Below the pieces are notes generated by a model that searched no databases, was not told the DNA's origin, and saw nothing but the letters and a program-made list of their open reading frames with translations. A DNA stretch of 64,000 nt from SIG78 sp045635745. GTDB taxonomy: Bacteria > Verrucomicrobiota > Lentisphaeria > Victivallales > Victivallaceae. The DNA lies in the NCBI GenBank assembly GCA_045635745.1, contig JAZTWG010000051.1, positions 30,874-94,873 of the forward strand. The letters are read 5' to 3'. Shown here piece after piece: positions 25,011 through 33,833 of the stretch (within the stretch, counting starts at the first letter, position 1; every line of letters begins with the position of its first letter). The translations under genes and the position numbers were made by a program.

Positions 25011-25921
25011 TTTACATTTTTCCATTCCCGATATTTTATCAGGTTTTGAGTCCGCTTTTGAGCATTGGCAACAATGTTTCCGGCAAATATCGAAATACAG
25101 TTATTGGTGAATTTACCATTGGTAACGTGCAGCAAGGGTGGCGGACATTGTATATTCAGTACGCCCTTTTCCGGATCGATAACTGCACCGCAGAAGTTTT
25201 TTACTTCCACCTTGCGCCAGAAAATATTTTTGTGTTCCGGCATGTAGAATACAGCCTTGAGGTTTTCTTCGGCTGTTCCGGGCGTGGCATCCAGTTTCCA
25301 GTTTAACGGATTTATGCAGTAGATTCCTTTCTTCAGCGCCGGATCATCAATTTTTTCGCCGTTTATACAACTGATCCATGTTATGATCACGCCGCAATCA
25401 TCGGCATTGGCTGCTGCTTTGAGATTATCCCAGTAAAAATCGTCGGCAATCTGTTCTGCGGTCTTGGGCTGCATATCAGGTAAATAGGCAGCAATAAATC
25501 CGTTTTTCACCGTCAAGCCATCGACATTCTGCATGGCTTCATACAGCAGATCGGCGGCTTTGCCTTCGGCAAGCAGCACAAACGGATGACCGGATTGGTG
25601 GAATTTTTCGAGATAATACTCCAATGCGGCAGTTACGTTTTTCACATCAGGGGTCTGGATCTCCGGAGCAAAAACTCTTACGCCGCGCCCGAAAATATCG
25701 TTGGTGTGTGTTTTTGTCCAGTTAAACTGAATATCGTGTGTGTCGCCGTAGCCTGCCGGGGCTTTACCGATGTAGAAAAGGTCAAACTTTGAATAGTATT
25801 GCGGAATATCATTTTCCCGTATCAGCCAGTTGGTTCCGTAATCATACGGCGATACCGAAGAACAACCCGCAAATGTCAATACAACTGCGGCAGCGACCAT
25901 TGAATAGAAAAGTTTTTTCAT
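25007..25921 (-). CDS. Lipoprotein of the EPS cluster (DUF3089-like?)
   Basis: 304 residues from ATG 25921, which has GGAG at proper distance and an ATGA overlap with the upstream gene. Signal peptide with lipobox 'LTFAGC' (Cys about 20). The mature protein looks globular: 'KFDLFYIGKAP', 'NVTAALEYYLEKFHQSGHPFVLLAEGKAADLLYEAM', a pattern recalling an alpha/beta-hydrolase core (strand-helix after 'HPFVLLAEG') as in DUF3089, but no clean nucleophile elbow is seen. Possibly a periplasmic enzyme or scaffold acting on the exported polymer. Confidence 0.6.
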   Translation of the reverse strand: MKKLFYSMVAAAVVLTFAGCSSVSPYDYGTNWLIRENDIPQYYSKFDLFYIGKAPAGYGDTHDIQFNWTKTHTNDIFGRGVRVFAPEIQTPDVKNVTAALEYYLEKFHQSGHPFVLLAEGKAADLLYEAMQNVDGLTVKNGFIAAYLPDMQPKTAEQIADDFYWDNLKAAANADDCGVIITWISCINGEKIDDPALKKGIYCINPLNWKLDATPGTAEENLKAVFYMPEHKNIFWRKVEVKNFCGAVIDPEKGVLNIQCPPPLLHVTNGKFTNNCISIFAGNIVANAQKRTQNLIKYREWKNVK

Positions 25922-27705
25922 TTTTTTCTCCATATTTTACTCCGGAAGACCCTTGCAATAAATAAAGGATTTCCAATGATATACCGTTTGAACAGTCTTG
26001 ACGGCTCGCAATAGAGCCGGAAACACCATTCTATATTAAGTTTACGCATCCACAACGGCGCCCGGGGAATGCGTTCGGATACAAAATCAAGCAAGCCGCC
26101 AACTCCGATTGCTACACATCCGGGGATTTTATCCAGATTGCATCTGATCCATTCTTCCTGCTTGGGAACACCAAGCGCAACTAACAGAATATCAGCTTTC
26201 ATTGCCGCAAGTTCGCTGAAGATTTCATTCTCGCTTTTTGATTTGAAAAATCCATCCGCGCATCCGATGAATTCAGCTTTGCCGTTCAAAGCCTTTGCTT
26301 TTTCCAGCGCTTTTTCCGCTACACCCGGAGCTCCGCCGAAAAGGTAGATCCGGTACGGCTGCTGCGCCAGCAGCGGAAACATATCAGTTCCATTGACATT
26401 TTCTTCCACGTGGAACCCGAGCATTTTTGCGCCGATCCGGGCACCGATACCATCGGCAAAAACAGCAGAACATGCGTTCAGGATTTTTTTGTACGCCTGA
26501 TTTTTATACGCCACATTCAAACAATGCGCGTTGATAAATGCCACATGATGCGATTTTTTGCTTTTAATCAGCTGATCGATCTGCAGCAGCGCTTCATCCA
26601 TTGTCCCGCTGAAAAACTGCACTCCGAACACGCCGGCCTGGCGTTTCCGGTAGATTTCCACCAAACCTTTTGCCGTATTCTGCCAGCTGAAATTGCCGGC
26701 TTTGGCTCTGCCTTTTTCAATCAACTGCTGCTGATAAGCTGTATCGGAAAGGATCTTTTCAATAGCCGCAGCAATTTCATCTGCCGCAGAGGGATCAAAA
26801 AGTTCTGCTGCGCCTTCACCAAGTTCACCCAACGAGGAATTATTGGAACACGCACAGGGCAATCCGGCGTGCATGGCCTCAAGCAGCGAAAGACCGAACC
26901 CTTCAAAATGTGATGGAAATATATACATCGAACTTTGTGCATACAGTTCCGGCAGTTTGGCAAAGTCCACAAATCCGGTGAATTTAAACTGATCACGGCA
27001 AGGAGATTTTCCGGCATACTCAAACACCGTTTCCGCGCCGTTCCAGCTGGCACCGGGCATGACAAGCGTATAATCTTTACGCAGATTTTCCGGCAGCAGT
27101 TCAAATGCTTTGAGCAAATTCAAATGATTTTTACCGGGGTGTTCGATTCGCGAAATGTAGAGTATCTGTTTGAGTTTTTCCGTTTCAACTTTTGCCGGCG
27201 GGGTAAAACCATTGTAGACGATCGAGATCTTTTCTTCTGGTATATGCCAGTATTTTATCAGATCATTTCGCGTGGATTTACTTATGGCTACAATGCTTTG
27301 AGCTTTGCGAACATAGTGCGGCAACACCCTTTTGATGTAAAACATCCGGAACCGGTCATATTTCACCGGTACATGATATTGCGATAAATCATGCACTACG
27401 GCTATTGTGTAGATCGGGTAGCGCGCAAACACCCGCCGGTTGGCGGCGAGCATGATGCAGAAATCAAACTTTTTCCAACTTATCCGCCACGGCAGAATGA
27501 ACAGGCTGTAAAGCATGGAAAAGAGCGCGCGGCGCTTTTTGATTTTTACAAGCTCAAAACGCTCAAACTCTTTTGCTCCGTCATCTTCCACGATCAGAGT
27601 CAGATCATGGCCCTGCGCTTCCAAAGCCTTTACGACTTCGCGTATGTAAACAGATATTCCGGATTTACCGTTATCAAAAGGTATGGCTGAAAGCAGTATT
27701 TTCAT
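25918..27705 (-). CDS. Bifunctional glycosyltransferase: GT4 domain fused to WecG/TagA/CpsF (GT26)
   Basis: 595 residues from ATG 27705 (ATGA overlap). Residues 1-360 are a GT4 enzyme: N-terminal 'KSGISVYIREVVKALEAQGH' and donor-binding 'PSHFEGFGLSLLEAMHAGLPCACS' with the E-x7-E pattern. Residues about 365-595 are a complete GT26 domain: 'VAFINAHCLNVAYKNQAY', 'FADGIGARIGAKMLG', 'NGTDMFPLL', 'YLFGGAPGVAEKA' and 'LLVALGVPKQEEWI', ending in the 'RLYCEPSRLFKRYIIGNPLF' segment. GT26 enzymes add ManNAcA, ManNAc or Glc to lipid-linked sugars; fused to GT4 it may add two consecutive residues of the repeat unit. Confidence 0.88.
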   Translation of the reverse strand: MKILLSAIPFDNGKSGISVYIREVVKALEAQGHDLTLIVEDDGAKEFERFELVKIKKRRALFSMLYSLFILPWRISWKKFDFCIMLAANRRVFARYPIYTIAVVHDLSQYHVPVKYDRFRMFYIKRVLPHYVRKAQSIVAISKSTRNDLIKYWHIPEEKISIVYNGFTPPAKVETEKLKQILYISRIEHPGKNHLNLLKAFELLPENLRKDYTLVMPGASWNGAETVFEYAGKSPCRDQFKFTGFVDFAKLPELYAQSSMYIFPSHFEGFGLSLLEAMHAGLPCACSNNSSLGELGEGAAELFDPSAADEIAAAIEKILSDTAYQQQLIEKGRAKAGNFSWQNTAKGLVEIYRKRQAGVFGVQFFSGTMDEALLQIDQLIKSKKSHHVAFINAHCLNVAYKNQAYKKILNACSAVFADGIGARIGAKMLGFHVEENVNGTDMFPLLAQQPYRIYLFGGAPGVAEKALEKAKALNGKAEFIGCADGFFKSKSENEIFSELAAMKADILLVALGVPKQEEWIRCNLDKIPGCVAIGVGGLLDFVSERIPRAPLWMRKLNIEWCFRLYCEPSRLFKRYIIGNPLFIARVFRSKIWRKK

Positions 27706-28790
27706 AACAGCACCTTGCAAATTTCATTAAATTTTTCAATAAATCTTTTTTCCGAATATTTGGTTTTTGCCAGATACAAACCATTGTCGCCCATTTCTTT
27801 CAGCAGCTGGGGGTGCAAATAAAAATCTTGCAGGCTTTGAGCTGCCAGCCGAATGTTTTTTTCCGGAATCAAAGCTCCGCATGCTTTGGTCAAATGCTCT
27901 CTGACTCCGCCCAGATCAAACGCTACAACCGGCACGCCATGAGCCATTGCTTCCAAGCCCACCAGCCCGAAAGGCTCCTGCCAGCGGATCGGGAAAAAGA
28001 ATACATCGCAATGATCCCACAATTCTTCCGGAGTGCTGACAAAACCCGTAAATTGTACTTTACTGTTTAATTTGAATTTTTCAACCATTTTTTCCAACAT
28101 AATCCGGTCTTTGCCATCTCCGGCAATGGTACAGGAAAATGGTATATCAAGCCGGGCAAGGGCTTTAAGCATCAAATCTGCTCCTTTGCCCCGGATCAGC
28201 TGCCCCAGAAAGAGTATACGCAATACGCCATCTGGCATAAATTCACGCACACTGCCGGCTGCTTGAGTCTGGATAAATGCCGGAAGTTTGAACACCTTTT
28301 CAAAACCGTTTTTACGCAGATTTCCGGCCATAAAATCCGACAGTACCAGCGCCGGAAGTTTGCGGTATTCCGCCAGCGGCGGCGCTTCATTGCGACCGAG
28401 CGAACAGAGTTTGCAGATGAATTTATTATACTTGCGATGGCAGTTTATTCTGCCCACGGGCCAGTAATAGTGGTGGCGCCGGCAGTAAATATTATGATCG
28501 TGGGCAAAAAAGAAAGTTTTGCTTTCCGGCAGCGCTTTCAAATATTCCGGCGGTATGATATTGTGGATTATGATCATATCCGCTGAGCTTATCAAACTGT
28601 TTTCCGGCGAAAACTCTGCCAAACTTGCAAATGCTCCGGCAAAATTTTCCTGATCTCTCCCGCCATTTTCTGTATAAAGATAGTTTACAGTAAAACCGTT
28701 GCGGCGCAGCAATTCAGCGCTTTTTTGCATATAACGCTCAATGCCGCCAACGATGCCGTTGTATTTACCGATGTAAAGAATATTTTTCAT
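27702..28790 (-). CDS. GT4 glycosyltransferase
   Basis: 362 residues, GT-B fold. 'NGIVGGIERYMQKSAELLRRNGF' is the acceptor-side motif. The C-terminal half has 'RILFLGQLIRGKGADLMLKALARL', 'FTGFVSTPEELWDHCDVFFFP' and the retaining-enzyme motif 'EPFGLVGLEAMAHGVPVVAFDLGG' (E-x7-E). A Cys-rich patch ('HHYYWPVGRINCHRKYNKFICKLCSLGRNE') in the middle, also seen in other GT4 enzymes, may bind a metal. Adds one sugar of the EPS repeat on the cytoplasmic face. It overlaps both neighbours by 4 bp. Confidence 0.88.
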   Translation of the reverse strand: MKNILYIGKYNGIVGGIERYMQKSAELLRRNGFTVNYLYTENGGRDQENFAGAFASLAEFSPENSLISSADMIIIHNIIPPEYLKALPESKTFFFAHDHNIYCRRHHYYWPVGRINCHRKYNKFICKLCSLGRNEAPPLAEYRKLPALVLSDFMAGNLRKNGFEKVFKLPAFIQTQAAGSVREFMPDGVLRILFLGQLIRGKGADLMLKALARLDIPFSCTIAGDGKDRIMLEKMVEKFKLNSKVQFTGFVSTPEELWDHCDVFFFPIRWQEPFGLVGLEAMAHGVPVVAFDLGGVREHLTKACGALIPEKNIRLAAQSLQDFYLHPQLLKEMGDNGLYLAKTKYSEKRFIEKFNEICKVLL

Positions 28791-29983
28791 TTTGTAAGCT
28801 CCCGGTAAATATCACTCAAGCGGGCGGCGATCCTTTGCCAGTTGTATTCTGCTGCAGTTGCCTTGCCGCCGGCAATGAGTTGATCGCAAGCTCCGGCAAG
28901 ACGGCTGTATGCCTGCAGCAGACCGTCAACATCGTTATCTTCAAATAGGAGCGCATTTTCTCCATCGCGCAAAAAATCCTGCAATCCTCCGACTTTGGCT
29001 GCTATCAGCGGCAGTTCTGCATCCAATGCTTCCAGAGCCGCGATCCCGAAAGGCTCGTGGCGGCTGGGCAGAATAAAGCAATATGCTGTTTTCAACGCCT
29101 GCAAAAGTTCCACACTGTCAGGCGGCAGACCGGGGATGACTGTCACTCGGTCTTTTACTCCGGATATTTCCGCATCCGCGAGCAATTCATCAAGATACCA
29201 TTGAGCTGTTACCGGACCGATCAGCAGCAAATGTGTATCCGGATGCTTCTTCAAAAGTTCAAGCAATATTTTCTGATTTTTCTGGTAGTCGATGCGGGAG
29301 ATGCAAAGCAGCACTTTTTTATTTTCAGGAATATGGTATCTGGTACGGAAATCTCCCGCATCCGGCAGTTCCCGGTGCAAGATACCATTGGGAAAAAGTT
29401 CGATCCGTTTACCCGGATAGATGTTTTTCAGTTTTCCGGCTTCTTCATTGCTTAATGCCAGCAGCACATCCGCCTGACTTTCCGGCGTTGGGGGCAGGCG
29501 GTAAAGCCGGTCAACAATGCCGCCGTAACTTAATTTGTTTTTCAACGGCCGGAGCATCAGTGCCATTTCCTGCGGAGGTATGGCGCACGATCCGCCGTGC
29601 AGACTCATCAACGTTGGAATGGATAATTTCTTTGACAGATGCAAAGCGTATTTTGCCAATCTTCCGCCTGCGTGGATATGAAAAATATCGTAGCTGCCGC
29701 TTTTCAGCGCTTGCATCAGCTCCGGAGCAAAGGGATTGCCGCCCTTTTTATCCAGCGCAAGTTTATCTTTTCCGGGCATGGGGAAGTAGGGGTAAAAATA
29801 GGGAAAACGCCGTATGGTGATGCCTTCCACAACTTCGATGCCGACTTTATCCAACGCCGCCGTGCAGAGTATCTCCGGAGTCATGCCTTGAGCTTTCTGC
29901 TGTTTGGCAATGTGCCAGACCACACTTTCGGTGCCGCCCCATTCGGAAAAGCTGAAACGGCGGACGATATGAGCTGTTTTCAT
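28787..29983 (-). CDS. GT4 glycosyltransferase
   Basis: 398 residues. ATG 29983 is chosen because it gives the ATGA overlap and starts right at 'MKTAHIVRRFSFSEWGGTESVVW', the usual N-terminus; the longer frame reads back into the neighbour. The C-terminal motif 'PSRHEPFGIAALEALDAELPLIAAKVGG' (E-x7-E) and 'VLLCISRIDYQKNQKILLELLKKHPDTHLLLIG' define a GT4 enzyme. Inferred to extend the lipid-linked EPS repeat unit; donor unknown. Confidence 0.88.
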   Translation of the reverse strand: MKTAHIVRRFSFSEWGGTESVVWHIAKQQKAQGMTPEILCTAALDKVGIEVVEGITIRRFPYFYPYFPMPGKDKLALDKKGGNPFAPELMQALKSGSYDIFHIHAGGRLAKYALHLSKKLSIPTLMSLHGGSCAIPPQEMALMLRPLKNKLSYGGIVDRLYRLPPTPESQADVLLALSNEEAGKLKNIYPGKRIELFPNGILHRELPDAGDFRTRYHIPENKKVLLCISRIDYQKNQKILLELLKKHPDTHLLLIGPVTAQWYLDELLADAEISGVKDRVTVIPGLPPDSVELLQALKTAYCFILPSRHEPFGIAALEALDAELPLIAAKVGGLQDFLRDGENALLFEDNDVDGLLQAYSRLAGACDQLIAGGKATAAEYNWQRIAARLSDIYRELTK

Positions 29984-30795
29984 TGTTTTGTTCCCCGGTA
30001 ATAACTCATTTTCTGGACATAACGGTAGCAGGGAGCGTAGAAAAATTCTTTTATTGCTCCATTTTTTATCAGATAGATCCAATCCCGCAAGGTTTCGGCA
30101 AAAATCGTTTTCCATGTTCTCAAAAGCCCGGGCGATTTTTTCCCCATTTGCTTATCGGCCACGCCCTCGTTGAAAAAGCGTTTTTTTACTTCCGAAACGG
30201 TATAATTGTGCGAGTGTTCCACCACCGCTTCGGGTACATATACGATTTTTACCTCGCGCCGGTTGACCCATTGCGAATCTTCCGAATACTGAAACGTTTC
30301 GTCAAAGGGGTGCTGAACAAGTTCTTCCCGGCGGAATCCGGACGATACCAGCGAAAAGAATTTGTGCCAGCTGCGGGATATGCTCCCGTCGCCGAACGCA
30401 CGTTCGTAATCTTTACGCACCACTGCAAAGGCATCGCTCCGGGCGATCTGATTGGCAAATACGCAATTAACTCCGGCATCTTTGAGGGGGGCAATCAGAT
30501 TTTTCAGATATTCATTGCTTTGCGGTATGGCATCGGCATTGTTGAAAACTATATACTCTCCATGTGCCTGAGTTACCATTTGATTGAGCGTTTTGCCGGG
30601 TACATATTTACCTGCCGGCGGCTCAATGCGGCGGATCTGTTTTACACTGGCAAGGTATTCAGCTGTGCCGTCGGTGGAGTGGTCATCGCAGGAGATTATT
30701 TCCACAACATCGTCAATATCCTGTGACAGCAATGCTTCCACTGTTGATTTGACAAAAAGTATATCGTTATGAGAACGCATCAGAACCGAGATCAT
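29980..30795 (-). CDS. GT2 family glycosyltransferase
   Basis: 271 residues, GT-A fold, from ATG 30795 (ATGA overlap with the STAS gene). 'ISVLMRSHNDILFVKSTVEALLSQ' and 'EIISCDDHSTDGTAEYL' are the N-terminal nucleotide-sugar motifs. 'YIVFNNADAIPQ' provides the D-x-D-like metal site, here N-A-D. 'FQYSEDSQWVNRRE' supplies the catalytic-base region (ED). Inverting transferase expected to add one sugar of the repeat unit. Confidence 0.88.
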   Translation of the reverse strand: MISVLMRSHNDILFVKSTVEALLSQDIDDVVEIISCDDHSTDGTAEYLASVKQIRRIEPPAGKYVPGKTLNQMVTQAHGEYIVFNNADAIPQSNEYLKNLIAPLKDAGVNCVFANQIARSDAFAVVRKDYERAFGDGSISRSWHKFFSLVSSGFRREELVQHPFDETFQYSEDSQWVNRREVKIVYVPEAVVEHSHNYTVSEVKKRFFNEGVADKQMGKKSPGLLRTWKTIFAETLRDWIYLIKNGAIKEFFYAPCYRYVQKMSYYRGTKQ

Positions 30796-31136
30796 ATTGC
30801 TGCCTCCTGACAACTTTTTACGGCTTCTTCGATAGTGGAATAGGTTTCAAAAACCTGATAGACTTTGGTTATATCCAGCACGATCTGCATATCGGCGCTC
30901 ACTCTTGCCAATTTGATCTCGGAGTTATTCTCCAGCGCCTTCTGCGCTACGGCAAGGAGCGCATCAAGTCCGTAATTATCTATATTGACCAGTTTTTCCA
31001 GATCCAGTATGATCGTTTCGCCGGATTTCATACGTTCACTCAAAACGTATTTGAAATTTTCTGCACCGCTGCGGTCAAGAAACATCTGCAGATGGGCAAC
31101 CAATACATTATCAATATATTCAAAACGCATTTCCAT
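30792..31136 (-). CDS. STAS-domain protein (anti-sigma-factor-antagonist-like)
   Basis: 114 residues, a single STAS domain with the SpoIIAA pattern: 'RFEYIDNVLVAHLQMFLDRSGAENFKYVLSERM', 'ETIILDLEKLVNIDNYGLDALLAVAQKALEN'. At the loop before helix 2, where SpoIIAA-type proteins carry a phosphorylated Ser (D-S-S-G), this protein has D-N-Y-G, so classical Ser phosphorylation is not possible there. It sits between wzx and the GT2 gene, where a partner-binding switch for EPS synthesis may be inferred. No anti-sigma kinase gene is visible in the window. Confidence 0.85.
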   Translation of the reverse strand: MEMRFEYIDNVLVAHLQMFLDRSGAENFKYVLSERMKSGETIILDLEKLVNIDNYGLDALLAVAQKALENNSEIKLARVSADMQIVLDITKVYQVFETYSTIEEAVKSCQEAAI

Positions 31137-31139
31137 AAA

Positions 31140-32681
31140 TCACGCCCTCCGCAGTTTGCCGGTGAATTTTCTGATGATCTTTTGAGCACGGATCTTTTCC
31201 GCATGGTCAAACATCATAAAGTAGAGTGCCGGAAAGTAGATCAGCACCCCGGTAAATCCTGCCAGCGCCAGCAGGAAAAATTCGTGGAACCGCCCCCGCA
31301 GAAAATAGTATTGCCAGTAACAGACCATTCCGGTCGTCAGCGCCAGCAATGCCGGTTCAAACAGTGAGTAGAGGAAAAAGCGCACCACTTTCATATGGGT
31401 TCGCTTTATCAGATGCGGCATAACAAAGAAAACCGTGCCGATAAACTTGGTTGCCGCCATGGCCCCCACTACCACCAGTTCGTGCGGTTTTATCAAAAGT
31501 CCGGTAATAGATACTGCGATAAAAAAGATGCATTCAAAACTCTGCACTTTGGCCAGAAATTTGTGTTCTTCGGCCATGGTAAGAAATTTTTCCGGAATGA
31601 TCCGGCAGACCAGCAGAAAATAAACAAACAATACCATTATCCGGCAGATGAATACCGCTTCTGCATTTTCCACATTAAAAAGCAGCAGAATGATTCGCGG
31701 CGCATAGATCATCACCATGACCATTGCTCCTGCCGCAAAAAAGTTCACCCAGCGCATCGAACGCATCAGGATTTGTGACAAATGCATATTGCGGTTGCGG
31801 CTGTGAAGCAATGCCGAGATGGGAGAGATATTTTCCACATAAGGCAATGCTATCTGCTGGATGAGAAACGGTATACGATTGCCCAGCTGAAAAATCCCCA
31901 CCGGCGCCAGACCGCAGAAAATACTTATCAGCAGAAACATCCCGCGTTCCCAGATCATACGCCCGATGGAGATGATGTAAACTGCGCTGGAAAAACGGAA
32001 AATACTTTTGAAAATATCCCGGTCAAAAACCAGCCGGATACGGAATTCCGGAATACTTTTACAAACCGCGATCAGCATGGCCAGCTGGGTAACTCCCATT
32101 ACCAGCATGACGACAAAGAGCAAATTAAACAACCCTTCTCCCATGACAAAAATAATGATTACCCCGGCAAGCTCCACCAGTTTGGAGATAATAATTATGT
32201 AGTTACGCAAATAGAGTTTCTGCAGCCCCACCAGAATTTCCGGAAACACCCCCAGCGGAAAAACGATCGTTGCCGCCAACCCGCTCAACAGCAACGCTTC
32301 GCGGCAGAAATATATATATTCTCTGGTGGCATTTTCCGGCAGATGGAAGAGCTCGCGGATATAGTACATTCCCACAAAAGTAAGCGGCAGGATCAGCAGC
32401 GCCATACTCAAATGGCTGAAAAATATACTGGAAATGGTGAGATTGTATTTTTCAATATCCTTTTTATAAAGTTCGGTTGCTGTAACTTTCTGCGCCACCA
32501 CCCCGAACCCGAGGTCAAGCAGCAGAGCGTAACTGAAAAAACTCCACAGCATGATCCACAATCCGTATTGAGCTTCGCCCAAATGGGTGATGAGCCAGCG
32601 GGTGATCAATATGCCTTGCACCAGCCGGACAAACATGGAAAAGTAATTGGTGACTGTATTTTTGAAAAATGGTATTTTCAT
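31140..32681 (-). CDS. Polysaccharide flippase (Wzx/MOP superfamily)
   Basis: 513 residues with 12-14 hydrophobic helices. The N-terminal 'NTVTNYFSMFVRLVQGILITRWLITHLGEAQYGLWIMLWSFFSYALLLDLGFG' is typical of PST/Wzx flippases. It would move the lipid-linked repeat unit across the inner membrane. It overlaps the preceding phosphodiesterase-like gene by 4 bp and lies 3 bp from the STAS gene. Confidence 0.88.
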   Translation of the reverse strand: MKIPFFKNTVTNYFSMFVRLVQGILITRWLITHLGEAQYGLWIMLWSFFSYALLLDLGFGVVAQKVTATELYKKDIEKYNLTISSIFFSHLSMALLILPLTFVGMYYIRELFHLPENATREYIYFCREALLLSGLAATIVFPLGVFPEILVGLQKLYLRNYIIIISKLVELAGVIIIFVMGEGLFNLLFVVMLVMGVTQLAMLIAVCKSIPEFRIRLVFDRDIFKSIFRFSSAVYIISIGRMIWERGMFLLISIFCGLAPVGIFQLGNRIPFLIQQIALPYVENISPISALLHSRNRNMHLSQILMRSMRWVNFFAAGAMVMVMIYAPRIILLLFNVENAEAVFICRIMVLFVYFLLVCRIIPEKFLTMAEEHKFLAKVQSFECIFFIAVSITGLLIKPHELVVVGAMAATKFIGTVFFVMPHLIKRTHMKVVRFFLYSLFEPALLALTTGMVCYWQYYFLRGRFHEFFLLALAGFTGVLIYFPALYFMMFDHAEKIRAQKIIRKFTGKLRRA

Positions 32682-33826
32682 AATCTGTCAGCTCTTTCTG
32701 TCATAAAGTTAAAATAATCAGCTACATGTTCAATATTTTCCGGCAACGCTTCATTGGAAAGGATCGCCGCAAAGGAGTGTTCATTTTCCGGTGCAAAACC
32801 ATGCATACCATTCAGCGCCCGGCCGCCCATATCTGACGGCACGATCTGAAGTCCGGCATCCAGCAGAAAAATTGCATCGCCGAATGCCCGGTCGGCCCGG
32901 TAAATCTTATATTTCAGTTCCTCATCCCGACTCAAAAAGTGTCCGGGATAATTGCTCATGATCCCGGTAATTACGCTTTCGGAAGCTTTATTCAGATAAT
33001 AAAATCTTGCCATTGTAGAATCGTAGCATGCGCCGTAATCATGGCCGAATACCAATCCGGATTTGTCTATTGCGCTCATAATATCCACCGTGCCGGCAAG
33101 CGGTGTCATGCCGTGGTCGGAAATAATGGTAAAATGTACATTTTCTGCATATTCAGCGGCTTTATTATAAAGCGAATTTACCCTTGTTTTGATCGCTGCA
33201 AGTTTATCGGCAACCAATGCCGGATCGCCGACTTTATCGTGCAGCAAGCCATCAAAACTTGCAGTGTAGACAAAGAGAAAGTTTTTACCGTTTTTAATGG
33301 CTTTTTCTGCTGCAAGGTAATTTTCGTCATCGCTCAAATGCCAGTCGGATATATGAAACTTTACGCCGCGCTTGCTCAATACATCGTGCAGATTGGCGAT
33401 ATTTCCCATGCCGCCGGAGATAAAGAGATCGCGTTTTTCGCAGTAATCCATAAATTTAAGTTTCCACAGCGGCATCCGGTAAAGCTGGAAATATCCGGTG
33501 AAACCGTAAATTTTTTTCAATATTCCGGAGAGATGATGACGCACCCGCCCCCGGTTCCAGAAACTCGCCGGCTTAAAGAGCCACGCCAGACGGGAAATAC
33601 CCTTGAACGGCGACGCTTCCGGCGAAAAACAGAACAACCCCAAATGCCCGTGTTCTGCCGGAGTTTTGCCGGAAAGAATACTCGGTATGGCACTGCTGGA
33701 GTAGCCGAACTGCATAGATATCTTCCGACGGTACGGCAGAAGATCGGTCATAAACTGGTGATCGTTTACAATCTTCCAGCCCAAGGCATCTATAAACAAA
33801 AATATTTCAATAGTGTTATGTTTCAT
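32678..33826 (-). CDS. Alkaline-phosphatase-superfamily phosphodiesterase-like enzyme
   Basis: 382 residues from ATG 33826 (GAGG upstream, 7 bp after the GH9 stop). No signal peptide. Metal-site pattern of the nucleotide pyrophosphatase/phosphodiesterase branch: 'FLFIDALGWK' (Asp), a Ser/Thr nucleophile region 'SSSAIPSILSGKTPAEHG', 'YTASFDGLLHDKVGD' (Asp/His) and 'IISDHGMTPL' (Asp-His). Possibly adds or removes a phosphate-linked group on the polymer precursor or a nucleotide sugar. The function is not defined; location in the EPS cluster supports a polymer-related role. Confidence 0.78.
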   Translation of the reverse strand: MKHNTIEIFLFIDALGWKIVNDHQFMTDLLPYRRKISMQFGYSSSAIPSILSGKTPAEHGHLGLFCFSPEASPFKGISRLAWLFKPASFWNRGRVRHHLSGILKKIYGFTGYFQLYRMPLWKLKFMDYCEKRDLFISGGMGNIANLHDVLSKRGVKFHISDWHLSDDENYLAAEKAIKNGKNFLFVYTASFDGLLHDKVGDPALVADKLAAIKTRVNSLYNKAAEYAENVHFTIISDHGMTPLAGTVDIMSAIDKSGLVFGHDYGACYDSTMARFYYLNKASESVITGIMSNYPGHFLSRDEELKYKIYRADRAFGDAIFLLDAGLQIVPSDMGGRALNGMHGFAPENEHSFAAILSNEALPENIEHVADYFNFMTERADRL

Positions 33827-33833
33827 TGCAACC

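Noticed and set aside
31782..32717. 311-codon plus-strand frame
   Set aside because: Antisense to the Wzx flippase gene; Gln/His-rich translation without domain features.
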